Shown here piece by piece: positions 51,500-63,368 of a stretch of 64,000 nucleotides of DNA (position 1 is its first letter; each line of letters opens with the position of its first letter). Made by a program: the position numbers and the translations under genes. The stretch is taken from NCBI RefSeq assembly GCF_905115235.1, contig NC_051849.1, positions 74,195,017 through 74,259,016 of the forward strand, read 5' to 3'. Under the pieces are notes generated by a model. That model was not told where the DNA came from, ran no database searches, and worked only from the letters and a program-made list of their open reading frames with translations. This DNA is from Hermetia illucens (taxonomy: Eukaryota; Arthropoda; Insecta; Diptera; Stratiomyidae).

Positions 51500-51690
51500 T
51501 ACGAGTATTCTAAAACTTACCGTACTTTACATAAGTGCTAGGTGTTGTCCCAGAACATGGAGGCTTCATCACTATCCTCACAAAATATGCAGACATTATT
51601 CGCAGTTATCTAAGCTAAAAATTTATCCCCCAATAACCAGTATGTATTCCTGCTATGAACCTAGCGCTCCCATTTTGTACTTCTAGAATG
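51500..51690 (-). mobile_element. RNase H-bearing LINE, C-terminal fragment
   Basis: The tract 'acataagtgctaggtgttgt' and the following 'cctcacaaaatatgcagac' parallel 15895-15970 of the first copy (the C-terminal zinc-motif region). It is short and decayed. Confidence 0.55.
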
Positions 51691-52155
51691 GACTTAGGGG
51701 GTTTTCGGGTAAATTTCCAAAATATAATAATGTAATATACTATTATTAATTTCATTTGTGCAGATATCGGAACGGGATATATTTTGAGGCCTAGATTTCG
51801 TATGGATGTATCTCTCTGATTCTTTTCACACATTTTGCTTGGATATATTTTGAGAACGAGACCTGTTTCATTTTTTGGGCACATTTTGAGAGCTTCCTCC
51901 CCTATGCTTCACCCAATAGCAAAAATAAGATTGGCTTCGAAAAGTGCTAATCGAGCCCTTCATTTGAAGCATATTCTATGAAAAAAAACAATTACACCCC
52001 CCTTTCGCATATATGGGGAACTCCCCTTGAAACTCAACAGAAATAGCGCCATTTGCTGGATTCTCACCATTGGATGTGACAGACAGATAGACGGACAGAC
52101 ACAAAGGCATTCAATCGATTGTAATAAGGTTTTGTTTCACACAAAACATTAAAAA
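51690..52155 (+). repeat. Dispersed noncoding repeat, best copy
   Basis: Marker tracts in order: 'ttagggggttttcgggtaaa', 'cagatatcggaacgggatat', 'attttgaggcctagatttcg', 'gagaacgagacctgtttca', 'cttcgaaaagtgctaatcga', 'cacccccctttcgcatat', GACAGACAGA..GGACAGACA, and the end hairpin AAGGTTTTG-TTTCACA-CAAAACATT followed by AAAAA. The family has at least nine copies in this window and no coding potential. Confidence 0.75.
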
Positions 52156-52159
52156 ACGA

Positions 52160-52840
52160 ACCAGCAACTAAGCAGTTGATATTTCGGGAAAGATCGGGAA
52201 ATAAGAAGTCGTACCTTTAAAGCCAGTCTTAAAACTTATATAGAAATGTATATAGAAATATTTAGTTTGGAAGGTAAAATACCAAAGACAGTTATAATAC
52301 ATTAGAAGAATAAAATTACTGCCGTTACGAACCGAGATGCAATTTGATGTTTTAAGAAACGTTATACTATTGTCATCAGAAGCAGATTATATGTTTATAT
52401 GCGCAACGTTCATAATAATCCTTGGGTACTCACTACCAGGACACACCGTCACAAAATCGGGTATCAGCCATCAGTTTCATTTCACTCCTGCAATTTTCTG
52501 CAGGACAACTTCTAGTCTTGGGCAGAGCTCCCCAGTCCATCAGTCGTTCCAGAAACACACGCCTCATCCTAGCTTCCAAAGTAGAAGTAGCAGTCGATGC
52601 GCCATCCATTCTCATCAGACATTGGTTTGCAAATTTTTGATAATTGCGAGGAAAAATTCTCAAATTTTCAAAATATATTTGACGCTTACTGGGGACGTCA
52701 ATGGTATTCACAATTGTCAAAAATGCCAAATATAATGCAGCGAATGCATTCAATTCTCGGCAGATACTGTGGGAAAGTGGCCGGTGCTGCAGAACTTTAG
52801 TCGGAATTGGTGGCGCAGATTATTAATATTTACAGCCGAA
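52160..52840. other. Spacer upstream of UQCC4-like gene
   Basis: Overlapping open frames occur on both strands (plus 52597-52800, minus 52753-52433), neither recognised and neither starting with a convincing ATG context. It presumably contains the promoter of the gene at 52843. Confidence 0.4.
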
Positions 52841-52842
52841 GC

Positions 52843-53370
52843 ATGGTGTTAAGGGTGCTATTTGGCAGGCAGCTCAGGTTTAATATTTCCCCAGTTACTA
52901 ATTTAACTAGCGCCTTGTTGACAAACATCACTTTTAGGTTAAGCCAGCTGAGGAGGTTTCAAACATCATCGAGAATCGCAGCCAGTAGCAGTTCTACAGA
53001 AACGCGGGCGAGGCAGCAACGGGAGGGTGTTGAGGAACCCAACAATGAACCCATTAAGTTCTTCGGAAGCCAAGCAGGTGCATGGCGTGCAAAGGAGACT
53101 CGGTCCGGGGGCGCAGATGAAGCGCTCTGGTATCAGCCGTACGTTATATCCGCTAGCTTGGCTGCCTTCCTAATCTACTTTTGCGTCCTTCGAGAGGAAA
53201 ACGACATTGACCAGAAATTAGGGAAAAGCCTGTTCGACCATATTGAAGGATTAGAAGAACAACAGCTGGTGATTATGTATAAGTATAACCGTGAAAATGG
53301 CCTCGACAATTCGCAGGTAGTGGCACGGCTAAAGGAGCTGAATATAGATGTGAAGTCGGTAATGAGCTAG
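52843..53370 (+). CDS. UQCC4: Mitochondrial complex III assembly factor, UQCC4/CCSMST1-like
   Basis: Single-exon ORF of 175 residues from ATG 52843. Residues 1-55 are basic and hydroxylated without acidic residues, typical of a mitochondrial presequence (RQLRF...LSQLRRFQTSSR). Then come NEPIKFFGSQAGAWRAKETRSG and WYQPYVISASLAAFLIYFCVLREENDIDQKL. The latter has one membrane segment at about residues 100-116, followed by the conserved LREE motif of the CCSMST1 family. The human member (UQCC4, C16orf91) helps assemble cytochrome b into complex III in the inner membrane. A C-terminal extension rich in Glu/Leu follows. The poly(A) signal AATAAA at 53422 fits a short 3' UTR. Family assignment is by motif memory, so orthology is likely but unproven. 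Confidence 0.78.
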   Translation: MVLRVLFGRQLRFNISPVTNLTSALLTNITFRLSQLRRFQTSSRIAASSSSTETRARQQREGVEEPNNEPIKFFGSQAGAWRAKETRSGGADEALWYQPYVISASLAAFLIYFCVLREENDIDQKLGKSLFDHIEGLEEQQLVIMYKYNRENGLDNSQVVARLKELNIDVKSVMS

Positions 53371-53421
53371 ATCCTAAGATAGTAACGAAATTACTTGATA
53401 ATGTTAGTTGTTAAAAGTCGC

Positions 53422-53427
53422 AATAAA
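53422..53427 (+). terminator. Polyadenylation signal of UQCC4-like gene
   Basis: AATAAA, 52 bases after the stop codon. Confidence 0.6.
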
Positions 53428-53429
53428 TA

Positions 53430-54350
53430 ATTGCTGTTAGTAGTAAATTCGTTTTTCGATTACGCTTGCGGTAATTTGACGAACACTTCCTATGACCACA
53501 AAATGAATTGTTGTAACAGTAAAAGGACATACAGATTTGACTGCGTAACCAATTTGAGATTAAGCAGCATTTACTAAATAAGAAAATCCCATCCCTGCAA
53601 TGTATCCAATATAATGCAGCTGTAATAATAGCCCCAGCTTTCGCGGCAGTACCATGAGTCATAATGCACATAGCGAGAAATACTTATGCAAAATCTTACG
53701 TGTATCAGCAATAGCCATGATGCAAAAACAGATGTATTTTATGAAATCATATTCTGACTTCTAAAAAGGAATGTGTAATGTTAGCTAATACTCCACTTAC
53801 TCAGTGGTATTTGGTCCACTCGATGATTCGTGGGCGATTTATCGAATGGTTTAGGCGTTTGTTTGATTTCTCTAAGGGTGTGCAGTTGACGATGGTAGAA
53901 ATTTTAATGGTGGATAGTATCACTCCTTTGAGAAAAATTGTTCCTTGGAATGGGCACTTTATTTTTTACAGTTGCAGAGTTTTAGTGTTTTTCGTAAATA
54001 ATGTCAAAAAACTTGACCCTCATAACAAAGTCGCAGTTTTCACTCCCTCACTCATATAATCCCAGATTTGATACCATTTTCAGAGACTATATAAAATTTC
54101 TTGTAAATGGATATTTTTTCAATTGCAAAGGTCATCGTCGCTACGAAGATATAACTGTTGAGACATCAAGGAAGTTTCAAGGCGAAATTTTTATCCAAAT
54201 TTCAAACTGTAATATCGTAACGGCATATTAAACTTACAAACCTGCAAAGTTAACAAAGATTAATAATAATAATTTTTCAAATGACATGTAAAAATAATGG
54301 TAAGACCATTATAGGAAATTTGCGAATATTAAAGGCATGAGTATATATTG
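53430..54350. other. Unassigned AT-rich spacer
   Basis: A minus-strand frame (53671-53411) has hydrophobic content but no family match. Several plus-strand frames are short and unrecognised. Confidence 0.4.
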
Positions 54351-54354
54351 TTCC

Positions 54355-54954
54355 CTAAAAGCATTGATTCTGCACGGCAGAATATTCTTTCCATAGCTTA
54401 ATGTAATCCCATCTTGTGTGTTTTACCCCGACATAATTTTCCTGGGCGTTTTTGAGATTCCAATATTCCAATTTGAAATTAAACTTCAAAAGTTCAGATT
54501 TGAATCTTCGAACTTCGGCCACGGAAGGGAAATCTGTCGCGTTACATGGCTGGGGTTTTTTTTTTAAAAAAAAAGAGTAAAGGAGGGAAGAAGAGAGCAA
54601 GAAGGTTGTCAAGTGCGGTGTGTGCCGGGACATGGAAGTTTTCACGTCGAAACTTGTAAAGATGGAAGTCGTTTTCCTTCCAGGAAAAAGATCAGAATTC
54701 ATTTCAATGCGTAAAGTGTATTTTTGAAGTTTTCCGAGTGCTACTAAAACACGCGTTTGTAATTGGCGAAAATTGAGAAACTCGAGTCTATCATTTGACA
54801 GGAGAACGGACATTTTATAGTAACGAGGAGACACCAGAACGCGCAGGTGTTCCTCGTCACAAAAGTCGAAGAAAGCGGTAGCTGTGCAAGATGAGGAGGC
54901 TGCAATGGCAGCGGAGACAACCTTGTCCACCGAATCCACCGCGACTTTAATCAC
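54355..54954 (-). CDS. Hypothetical ORF, 199 codons
   Basis: One of the longer open frames outside known elements. It has no ATG at its start: the first codon is GTG at 54954 and the first Met codon is inside (MSVLLSNDRLEF). The C-terminal half is basic and has a KLEYWNLKNAQENYVGVKHTRWDYIKLWKEY stretch. No family was recognised. A homopolymer run near 54550 interrupts it without breaking the frame. It may be an exon, a decayed element or chance. Confidence 0.2.
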   Translation of the reverse strand: MIKVAVDSVDKVVSAAIAASSSCTATAFFDFCDEEHLRVLVSPRYYKMSVLLSNDRLEFLNFRQLQTRVLVALGKLQKYTLRIEMNSDLFPGRKTTSIFTSFDVKTSMSRHTPHLTTFLLSSSLLYSFFLKKKPQPCNATDFPSVAEVRRFKSELLKFNFKLEYWNLKNAQENYVGVKHTRWDYIKLWKEYSAVQNQCF

Positions 54955-54959
54955 AAGAG

Positions 54960-55868
54960 GGAAAGCACCAAATTGACGACAATGTCCGAGTTCCCCAAAC
55001 GATAAATTAAAAGACTTGAATATCTCGAGTAAGGAAATTTACACTAAATGTAAGGTAGTCGTTACAGAATCAATGCGCCGTGGTGTGTGTATTTAGAACT
55101 GAATTTATTTAGAATGATATCACTACATCCGAAATACAATTTAGCGTATAATAGAGCGAATTTTGATATGTTATTCTGTCTATTTTCGGCATAAATTTAT
55201 TAATAATTATTTCTAGTTGTATATATTATGGTAATTATTCTTGTATATCTAAAAATTTATGCTTAATTTCCGTGAAAAATAGGACTATATTCCTTATATA
55301 TTTGCTTTTCCTATTGTCACGAAAGAGGTACTTGCGTTGATTTCCATTCTTTAATTTTCTTATCGCTTCGATAGATATCTAATAATTAGACATGTTGACT
55401 CAGGCGAGAATAATTGGGTTTAACTATAGCCGATTTTGGCAAATGTCGCAGTTCAGTTACACCTTAGATAAAGAATATTAAAATTAAAAAAAAAAGAGAT
55501 ACAGTACGCTTTGAACTCAGAAAATGCATTTAATTAAAAATAAAGAGAGGATTAAGGGAAAAAATATATGAAAAGGTAAGGAGGAACATCATTTTATGAT
55601 ATCTAAACTATATATCTAATTATATATCTTAAATACTGTTACCCATAAAAAAGAAATTAAATAGAAGAAATCAAAGCATGTGGAATGAAAGAAAATTACA
55701 GATTTAAACATATTTTAACGAAACACCTTCAAATTCCTTGTCCAAGAATGTTCTTTTTGTTGTCTGGAGGGATTTTAAAGTTATATCTACCGTTTTATTT
55801 TTAGAAAAGTAAATTTTTGATTTGCTTTAGTAAATATAAAACAAATAATTATTATAATCTTTTGAGCT
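54960..55868. other. AT-rich spacer
   Basis: Very AT-rich, with no gene or repeat recognised. Confidence 0.5.
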
Positions 55869-55869
55869 C

Positions 55870-56470
55870 TAGATTTCTTATTGCTTGCTAGCCCTCTCCC
55901 GGGAAGCATTGGTCCTCCCATTTATTTAGGGTTCCCCCATTTAAAGCGGCAGGGGCGAACGATTAGGTTGCGGTGTGCCAGCCGCTCGTCGATATTCGAA
56001 TCGCCTCGGAGTTGCTTCCCAATCCATTCCTCGCGCGTTAGGTTTTTGCTAGTTAGTCCTCCCTCTTATCAGGCCGTTAGGCATTTGAGCTCCTTTGGGA
56101 TTGAAATCCTCGGTGATATCACCCCGCCTCGAGACTTCATGTCTCTATTAGAATAGTTTACTTCGGGTTGGTTTTGTTTTGTTGACTCCTGAGTGCAGGC
56201 ACTTGATTAAATCACTGTGTCCTGACAGGGAGATAATATGTGAGAATCAAGAACACTGGGCCACATCTCGCCGAACTGCTAGCATTCGGATTAGCACCAG
56301 CAGGTGCCGTCCGGTTCTATATATTATCTCGCGCAGTAAGTGTTCATGATTGGCAAACATGTTAAGGGAGCTTGGTTGGTTGGCAACCTTGGTGACCGTG
56401 TTGTTGCCAAGGTGATGCAACGCTGGACTCTCATCGTAACATATGTCATGAAGTCAGAGGGTTCATAACA
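55870..56470. other. GC-richer unassigned segment
   Basis: The composition changes sharply at 55870. A 91-codon plus frame (55881-56156) and a minus frame with TSKNLTREEWIGKQLRGDSNIDERLAHRNLIVRPCRFKWGNPK-like sequence, broken by stops, suggest an old element, family unknown. A short inverted pair GAGATAATAT/ATATTATCTC flanks 56230-56330. Confidence 0.3.
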
Positions 56471-56474
56471 AACT

Positions 56475-56750
56475 GATCCATTTATTCATATTTCTTTCGA
56501 TGAATCATCTTTTACTTCCGCCCTCGATGAAAGAAATATGAATAGATAATGGATCTTCTGCCTTCTCCTTTCAAAATAGGTAAAGAATTAGATGACATGT
56601 TTCTGTGCATATAAGATACTCCGTTCGAGTTTCAGGGTGTATAGTATTCTTGGCCGCTAATCTGGTTCACAGCACCACGAGAATAAATTAAACAGATCAG
56701 CGGTCAAGAAGACTATACACCCTGAAACTCGAATGAGAAGGCAAGAACAA
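56475..56750. repeat. Fold-back element made of two hairpins
   Basis: First hairpin: 'gatccatttattcatattt' (from 56477) pairs with 'aaatatgaatagataatgga' (to about 56556). Second hairpin: 'ttcgagtttcagggtgtata' (from 56625) pairs with 'tatacaccctgaaactcgaa' (to about 56734), with arms of roughly 40 bases. A GCCTTCTC/GAGAAGGC pair joins the outer edges. It has no coding capacity. Confidence 0.7.
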
Positions 56751-56799
56751 AAAATGAATCATCCGGTTTTAGATCGAACCATAACGCACAACTCCAAAT

Positions 56800-58970
56800 C
56801 ATTAAGTTTCGCTTTCAAACAAAACCTTATTAAAATTGGTTTACTGTCAGGCTGGCAATCCCATACATTCACTAAATGACATGATTCTGTGTGGAGCTTT
56901 GGTGGAGGTACTCATATGTACAACCGAAGAGGAGGATACAATTTAGCGGTATGTGACATAATCAAGAAGACGAAGCTCAGGAGATTGGTCTCCCGGCACA
57001 TTATTTGAAATTGTATGGTGGAAAAAATCATTGCGCATATTCGACCTTCTACGGTACGCGCCCGAAGGCAATTACGCGCATGAGCTATGGTGTTTGTGTC
57101 TTGTATGTGATGCAGTGCATTGGGGTGCGGCTACATGGTTGTGAGCATGTGGCAGAGCACAGCTATTTATGGCTTGCCACATGGGATAGGGAAACACACA
57201 TGAGAAAACCATTTGGCGGCTCTCGGCACACTACCAATGAACCATAGAGACCACGGAGAAGTTAGCTGCCTCGTCTCTACCCCACGAATACGCTATGACA
57301 TTTCGTACCCCCTAGAGGCTTGATTTCTCCTCCTGTCTTTAATCTCCTTGGACATCATAAGAGAAGTCTCGATGAGTGCTTTTCGAAACAGATCTCAGAT
57401 TTGACATCGATTACAAAGTGGGACTAAGCTTGAAATAATCCGAACCTGCCTTGCGTTGTGATCTGGTCCAGCTGTCCAAAAAATTGTTGCTCTCTCACAC
57501 ACACGCTTTCGTCCAAACAAAAAACAGTTCAAACATGGCAATTAGTCTAACAAATATATTTTCTCAGTGGCACGGAAATGGGTTTTCAGTCAGAGAAAAA
57601 TTAAAAGCATTTTATCAGACTACTTGCGATATGTTTTAACTTTTTTGTTTTGGGATTGCAGCTTCTTGAAAACACCTAAGCACCTAAGTGTATCCAAACA
57701 TTTAACGACATTAGATATTTAAACAGTGGTAAGAAGTCGCGGATTTTGGAGGCTTCAGCAGATTCGTGTTCACTCAAGGAGAAATATGTACAAGGTATGC
57801 CCCACTTCAATGGAGGCGTGAATGAGGTGGGCACACGTTGATAACCACGGTGACACACTGGCCGCAACAGACAGCAGCAGCAGCACCCTCCCATTTAAAT
57901 ATTAACACGAAAGCGGTAAAGAAGAGGACGTATGCGCCAGCAGCCTCATTTCCGACCACTGCCGTCGGAGTTTCCGCTAAGGAGTACGAAATGTCGAAGG
58001 GATAATTTTTAAATGTTGTATGCAAGGAAGGTTTCAGTTTGTTGTTCGAACTGAACTAAAAGTGTCTGGAGGTGCTCAGGAAAAGTCACCATATGATACC
58101 CCACTTTCTTGGAAAGATTGAAATTGAACTCATCCAAAATAGAGCGAATTTGCCATATCCTTAGTGCGAATAGTACATACATTCACAGAACCCCCGTATG
58201 GGGCTCGTACTGTTTTCTATTACATATAAGGCTATGTACGCTAATATCAAAAAACATCATTTCTGCTGGCAGTGAAGTTAACAAAGTTATATAAGTGACC
58301 TTATCTCCTTATGAAAATCTGTAGTATTTTAAAGGGACTAGGTCCCCCTACGATGAAGGATCCACAAAACTGAGAGAACCATGCTGAGACAATTCTATAC
58401 CCAGGATCTAGCTCCGGTTATCCTACATCTTATATTATTATCCACAGAAGAACTAGAAAATCCGGTACAAAAATTAACTGGTATCGAACTCTTAATAGGT
58501 GGTGATTCGAATCCTCAACGCAGTGAGCGTAACGTATCCGCACAGACACTGCACAATGCATGTCAGAGTTGTCCGGAAAAATAGTTTTGTTGTGCTGGTA
58601 CATTATGTACTGTAAACGTTAAATGTCAGTAAACATGAATACATTTCCGTCGTGTCGGATTCATTTTATATGAATGCTTTTGCCTATAATACATATATCT
58701 GCGTTGCCTCTCTACTGGTAAGTATAAATATTCTTTAACCTGTTCAGCGATCTGCACATCCAGATTAGATATCAACAGCTTTTTAAAATCGATATTTTTC
58801 CGAGCGCGGATGGATTATGCGATCAACATGTTTCATAGTTTGCGTTCTGGGGATCCTAAGTTTTTTTTCGAAATTTCAAAGTTTACTGGAACGCGTTTAC
58901 GGCAAACCGTTTGCTATTGTCATTTAGATCTCGTGGCAATTACGTGCAGTTTCCATTTCTTTGTTTCGCA
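56800..58970. other. Unassigned spacer
   Basis: Open frames of 60-80 codons occur on both strands but none is recognised and none has a good start context. A weak trace of the dispersed repeat end ('aaacaaaaccttattaaaat') is at 56818. Confidence 0.4.
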
Positions 58971-58974
58971 GATA

Positions 58975-59125
58975 TCAAATCCTTTCATTTTATACCCCAC
59001 ATGGCCATATTTGGTGAAAAAAAGTGTTATACCCCCCTTTGACATATATGGGGAACCGCTCCTCAAATTCAACACAAAATGACGCCACTGGGTATATGTG
59101 TTTACATAAAACCTTAAAAACGACT
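58975..59125 (+). repeat. Dispersed noncoding repeat, 3' part
   Basis: Tracts 'tataccccacatggccatat', 'taccccctttgaca'-like, 'atatggggaaccgctcct' and the end 'cataaaaccttaaaaac' match the family, with the GACAGA region deleted. Confidence 0.6.
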
Positions 59126-59379
59126 CACCTAACATCAGCAAAGGGTAAAAGGGCTGGGGAGAAGTAACTTCTTCATATACGGGACTATAATATTTCAATC
59201 GAATGTCAATTATTCTCGTTAATTATGACGACAGCATCTTATTCACATGGCTATAATTTGAACTGTTACTGTTAGGATATTATTTTGGCACTAATGGTCG
59301 GATTTCCATGAAACTTGACATACGTATTTGAGACATTGCCGTTTATGCTGGTGCAAAATTTGGCACTCCTAGGATCAAC

Positions 59380-59655
59380 TTAAGGGGGGTTTTTCAGTCA
59401 ATTTCTAAAAGTTGTTAATATACTATTAGTAAGTTTATTTGGGCTTACATGGGAATGGGACATATTTTGAGGCCTAGATGTTATATTAGCGCACCATCCT
59501 GATTTTTTCGGATCTTTGGGTTCCGTAGTTTCCGAAAACTAGTCTCTTTTCACTTGAAGTGTGTTCATTTTGACTCCTTACTCCCACGGCAAAACTAATA
59601 TCAAATTCGGAAAGTACTAATTAAGATGATACCTCACATGACTATATTTGATGCA
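59380..59655 (+). repeat. Dispersed noncoding repeat, 5' part
   Basis: Tracts 'aaggggggtttttcagtcaa', 'atatactattagtaagttta', 'attttgaggcctagatgtta' and 'ctgattttttcgga' match the 5' half of the copy at 51690-52155. The 3' half is lost. Confidence 0.6.
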
Positions 59656-59814
59656 AAATATGGAATGAAACACGTAATGGCAGCTGATACAAAGTAGCAT
59701 CGAAAACTCGTTCGAAAATATCAACTGCTAAAGCGACTTCAAATTTCAACAAAGCACTAGAATATAATGGTCCAGAAAATAGTGGCAAAATAGGGCAAAT
59801 ATCTCCATGGGCAA

Positions 59815-61390
59815 TTAGCTAAGGTGACTTTGAGGATACACAGTTCCCATTTAAAACTCGCGGAAGAATATATACTGTAAACAAGCCCCAGCGGAACTTC
59901 CAGTGCGAAAAGGTACGTAAAAAAGGATTTTGGAGTATTTCAGTAAAAAAGCTGAACCATTTGATACAGACGTCGGGCGAAAAGGCTAATCTGAATAGCA
60001 CAACGGAACTTCTGGATTTCATAGTGAATAAATCCAAGCAAATCTTCAACAAGGACCGAGGGGAACTATTAAGCATGGGCTTAAACTTTACACTGCAACA
60101 GCCAAATCTGCCGAAAGAACAGATCGTCATCTTTATCGAGGCAGGGATACTTTGAATTGAGGAAAGACCCTTTGCCGGATTCCATTAAACTGGCGGATAA
60201 AGTATTAAAGGAATGTCGCGGCATTATTGAGAATCCAGCCAAACTTCGGATGCTCAACCCCGTACTGGCAACAATAAAGGGTCTGCCAAGGATGCACAAA
60301 CCTTGCAACGAATTCCGGAAAATAATGACAGCCATAAACTCGCCCAAAAACTAGGGAGACTACCCGCTGGAAAATCCATCAGGAATAGAGAGGACCTCAT
60401 AAGGAAACTAAAAGATGTGGAATTTACGACAGCAAGTGAACGGGTAGTGTCATTTGACGTGGAGACCTTGTTTCGAAGCATCCCAGGGAAGGAGGCGCTT
60501 TTATATTTTCAGGAGTCGCTACTGAGTAAAAATCCTACATCCTTGGCATGGAGAAGAGAAACAGGGATGCGCATGAAACTGGCAGGGGTATGCATGTCAG
60601 AGAGCTACCTAACATTCAGAGGGAACTTCTACAAAGGAACCAGAGAGCTAGAGGACTTCAGGATCATTAGACATCTACCGGCAGACTACACACCTACAGC
60701 GAACGATCCAAGATAATTCGAACCACCCGCATTCACATAAAAGAAAGATTTTGGAAATAAAAGGAGTATGTAATCGTCACCGGAGTGAAGAACGGCTTCC
60801 AACGGTCGTTATTGAAAGTCTCATGATGAAAAAGGCGAAAAGGGGAGAAATAAGGGCAATGACATCCGCCGTTAATAACTTGGAAGGGAAAAGAATATGG
60901 GTCACATACTTTGCGGCTTCGTCGAAATTATGATAAAAACGACGAAAGGGCTAAACATCGACATATTGCCATTGAGTAGAATTTACCAGCCCAAGAGCAG
61001 GCTGGGATCCCCCAAGGACCACAAATCAAAACATGAATCCAATGGGATATATAAAGTGACATGTCCAGATTGTGAGAAGTGCTACATAGGATAAACTAAA
61101 AGACTGGTTTCGGTACGCGAGAGAAGCGGAAACGGCCAGGAGAAATAATAAGAGTACAACGATGAAATCAATGATAGAAGAGACATAGTATCACATGGGA
61201 CAACGTAGAAGTCATCAGGGAATGCAAGAACAGGAGGAAGTTGAACGCGCAAGAGAGCTTGGCGAACCAGAAGGGAACAGATTGAACCACGGCACGGACA
61301 ACGTGCAATCGAAGCTTCTGAGAGACACCGGGCAACATTAGTGTCTCTACGATCTCTAATTAAGTAATCTGGTAGCAATTATAAGAATAG
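59815..61390 (+). mobile_element. Penelope-like element, RT and GIY-YIG endonuclease
   Basis: Plus frames in order: LLSMGLNFTLQQPNLPKEQIVIFIEA (60065-60150); DPLPDSIKLADKVLKECRGIIENPAKLR; IKGLPRMHKPCNEFRKIMTAINSP (60275-60350, the Penelope LPKIHK...RPIVS block); KLGRLPAGKSIRNREDLIRKLKDVEFTTASERVVSFDVETLFRSIPGKEAL (60345-60500, with FDV as RT motif A); a remnant of the RT C-terminus; and NGIYKVTCPDCEKCYIG (61045-61095), the GIY-YIG endonuclease. After it comes a DNVEVIRECRNRRKLNAQESLANQKG block (61200-61275). It has several frame breaks and lacks part of the RT core. It is head-to-head with H3.3, about 0.5 kb from the H3.3 poly(A) signal. Confidence 0.82.
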
Positions 61391-61394
61391 GAAT

Positions 61395-61910
61395 TAATCT
61401 TAGTTTGTCAGGTACTGAAAAACGGCACAACTCGTGTCCAAAATAAAATATATTCCGTTTCGGAAAAAAACAATTTTGTTTTATTCAGATTCTGTGAAAA
61501 GTTGTTACATTGCAAAAGAATATGAAGTATATACTCTTCCGTTTTTTTTGCAACGCCTCTCTTAAAACAATGTTTCGAAATAACGAGCACATTTGAAATA
61601 GCGAAAGTTGTTTCACTTGGTTCGCTATTCCGAGAGGCTACTGATTATTGGAAACGAGAGATGCCAACCTCGAAAACTAGGCGATATAAAAAGTATGAAT
61701 TCACCATTGCCACTTTACTGAACGCCATCGCCAGACTGCGGCGCCACAACAAAAATTACTAATCTTTTCTGTAAAGTATACTTGGCAACACCCCGCCCAC
61801 TGCTCGGGTCCAAATCTTCTTCTCATGGCACATCTTGCCAACACTACGTTAAATACATAGTCCGCCGGCTAGTCTCCGCTATCCCCCATGAAACACAATT
61901 TAATCTATTT
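61395..61910. other. Spacer between Penelope element and H3.3 3' end
   Basis: A small palindrome, AATAGCGAA/TTCGCTATT, occurs near 61599-61627. No gene was recognised. Confidence 0.4.
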
Positions 61911-61916
61911 CAAGTA

Positions 61917-61922
61917 TTTATT
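61917..61922 (-). terminator. Candidate polyadenylation signal of H3.3
   Basis: AATAAA on the minus strand, about 365 bases past the H3.3 stop. A polyadenylated 3' end fits a replacement histone gene. Confidence 0.5.
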
Positions 61923-62287
61923 TGATCAAAGTGGTGGGAATATCTCAGATGCCATAATTTTATGCTTATAAAATTTGTGTAACATAAAATCTCCACTACG
62001 ACGTTACATTGGTTATCAAAAGGATCAATTGAACGGAAATTCAATCTTCACATCCTAAAAAGAACTCCCGGAAGTACTAAACGTAACCCTATGCGCATTA
62101 AACGAACACTACTCTTACAATTAAGACATAAATATAAAATAGATACGAGGAAATGTGTAAAATGAAACTTTTTCGTATTTGAAGAAGCCCCGAGTGGACA
62201 AGTTTCTGAAGTTGTCAGTGTTTTCGTGGGGCCGAATGTCACGTTGTTCTCATTCGCTAAACTCTGACGTCCATTGGGCGAGTGCAC

Positions 62288-62806
<519 letters not shown>

Positions 62807-62936
62807 CTAATCATGTTCGCATTAATCTATTCCAAACAAAAACCCAATTATTCAACACATGAAGTCTGCCAGACCAAGCACAGATTTACCGAAATGCAAA
62901 ACAAAAACACTTCACGGTGCACGAGACGACGCTCCG

Positions 62937-62944
62937 TGACGTCA
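62937..62944. promoter_or_regulatory. CRE palindrome TGACGTCA in H3.3 5' intron
   Basis: A perfect TGACGTCA, with an octamer-like ATGCAAA at 62893-62899 and a GC-rich tract 62925-63020, lies in the 5' UTR intron. An intronic enhancer or alternative promoter is possible. Confidence 0.4.
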
Positions 62945-63368
62945 CGAAAAGTGCGGGAAGGGAGCTCTATTTCGTCACTGACTTGGCAACAAAATGGTGG
63001 CCGAGCCAGGTCCCGCGCCTTTTCAACAAATACTTTCCACTAAATCCATGCCCACTGAGCATCCGAAATCGCGACTAAACCAAATCTAGATTGCAATTGT
63101 TACTTGTTAACCCGGAAAACTCAACAAAGGTCGACTTTTCCAAACATCCACTGCTCAGAAAAAATATCGATTTTCTATAAGAATCTGCTCGTCGCGGAAA
63201 TCACTAACATGGCTCCAGAGCGGAGTTTGAAAATTCCGCACCGATTTCAAGAAAAAGTGCCGATCAATTGACCACAACAATTCGATTGCATTTCCGTAGG
63301 CAAAACACTTGCAGCCACACAAATTTTATAAAAAACCAACAAAGTAAATGAAAGCTCAGCACCATTAC

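Noticed and set aside
53411-53671. Small membrane-protein gene on the minus strand
   Set aside because: It has some hydrophobic stretches but no family motif, no good ATG context and no splice partners that extend it.
61597-61628. Short palindrome as a regulatory hairpin or terminator
   Set aside because: Arms of only about 9-10 bases in AT-rich DNA are expected by chance, and nothing links it to a transcript end.
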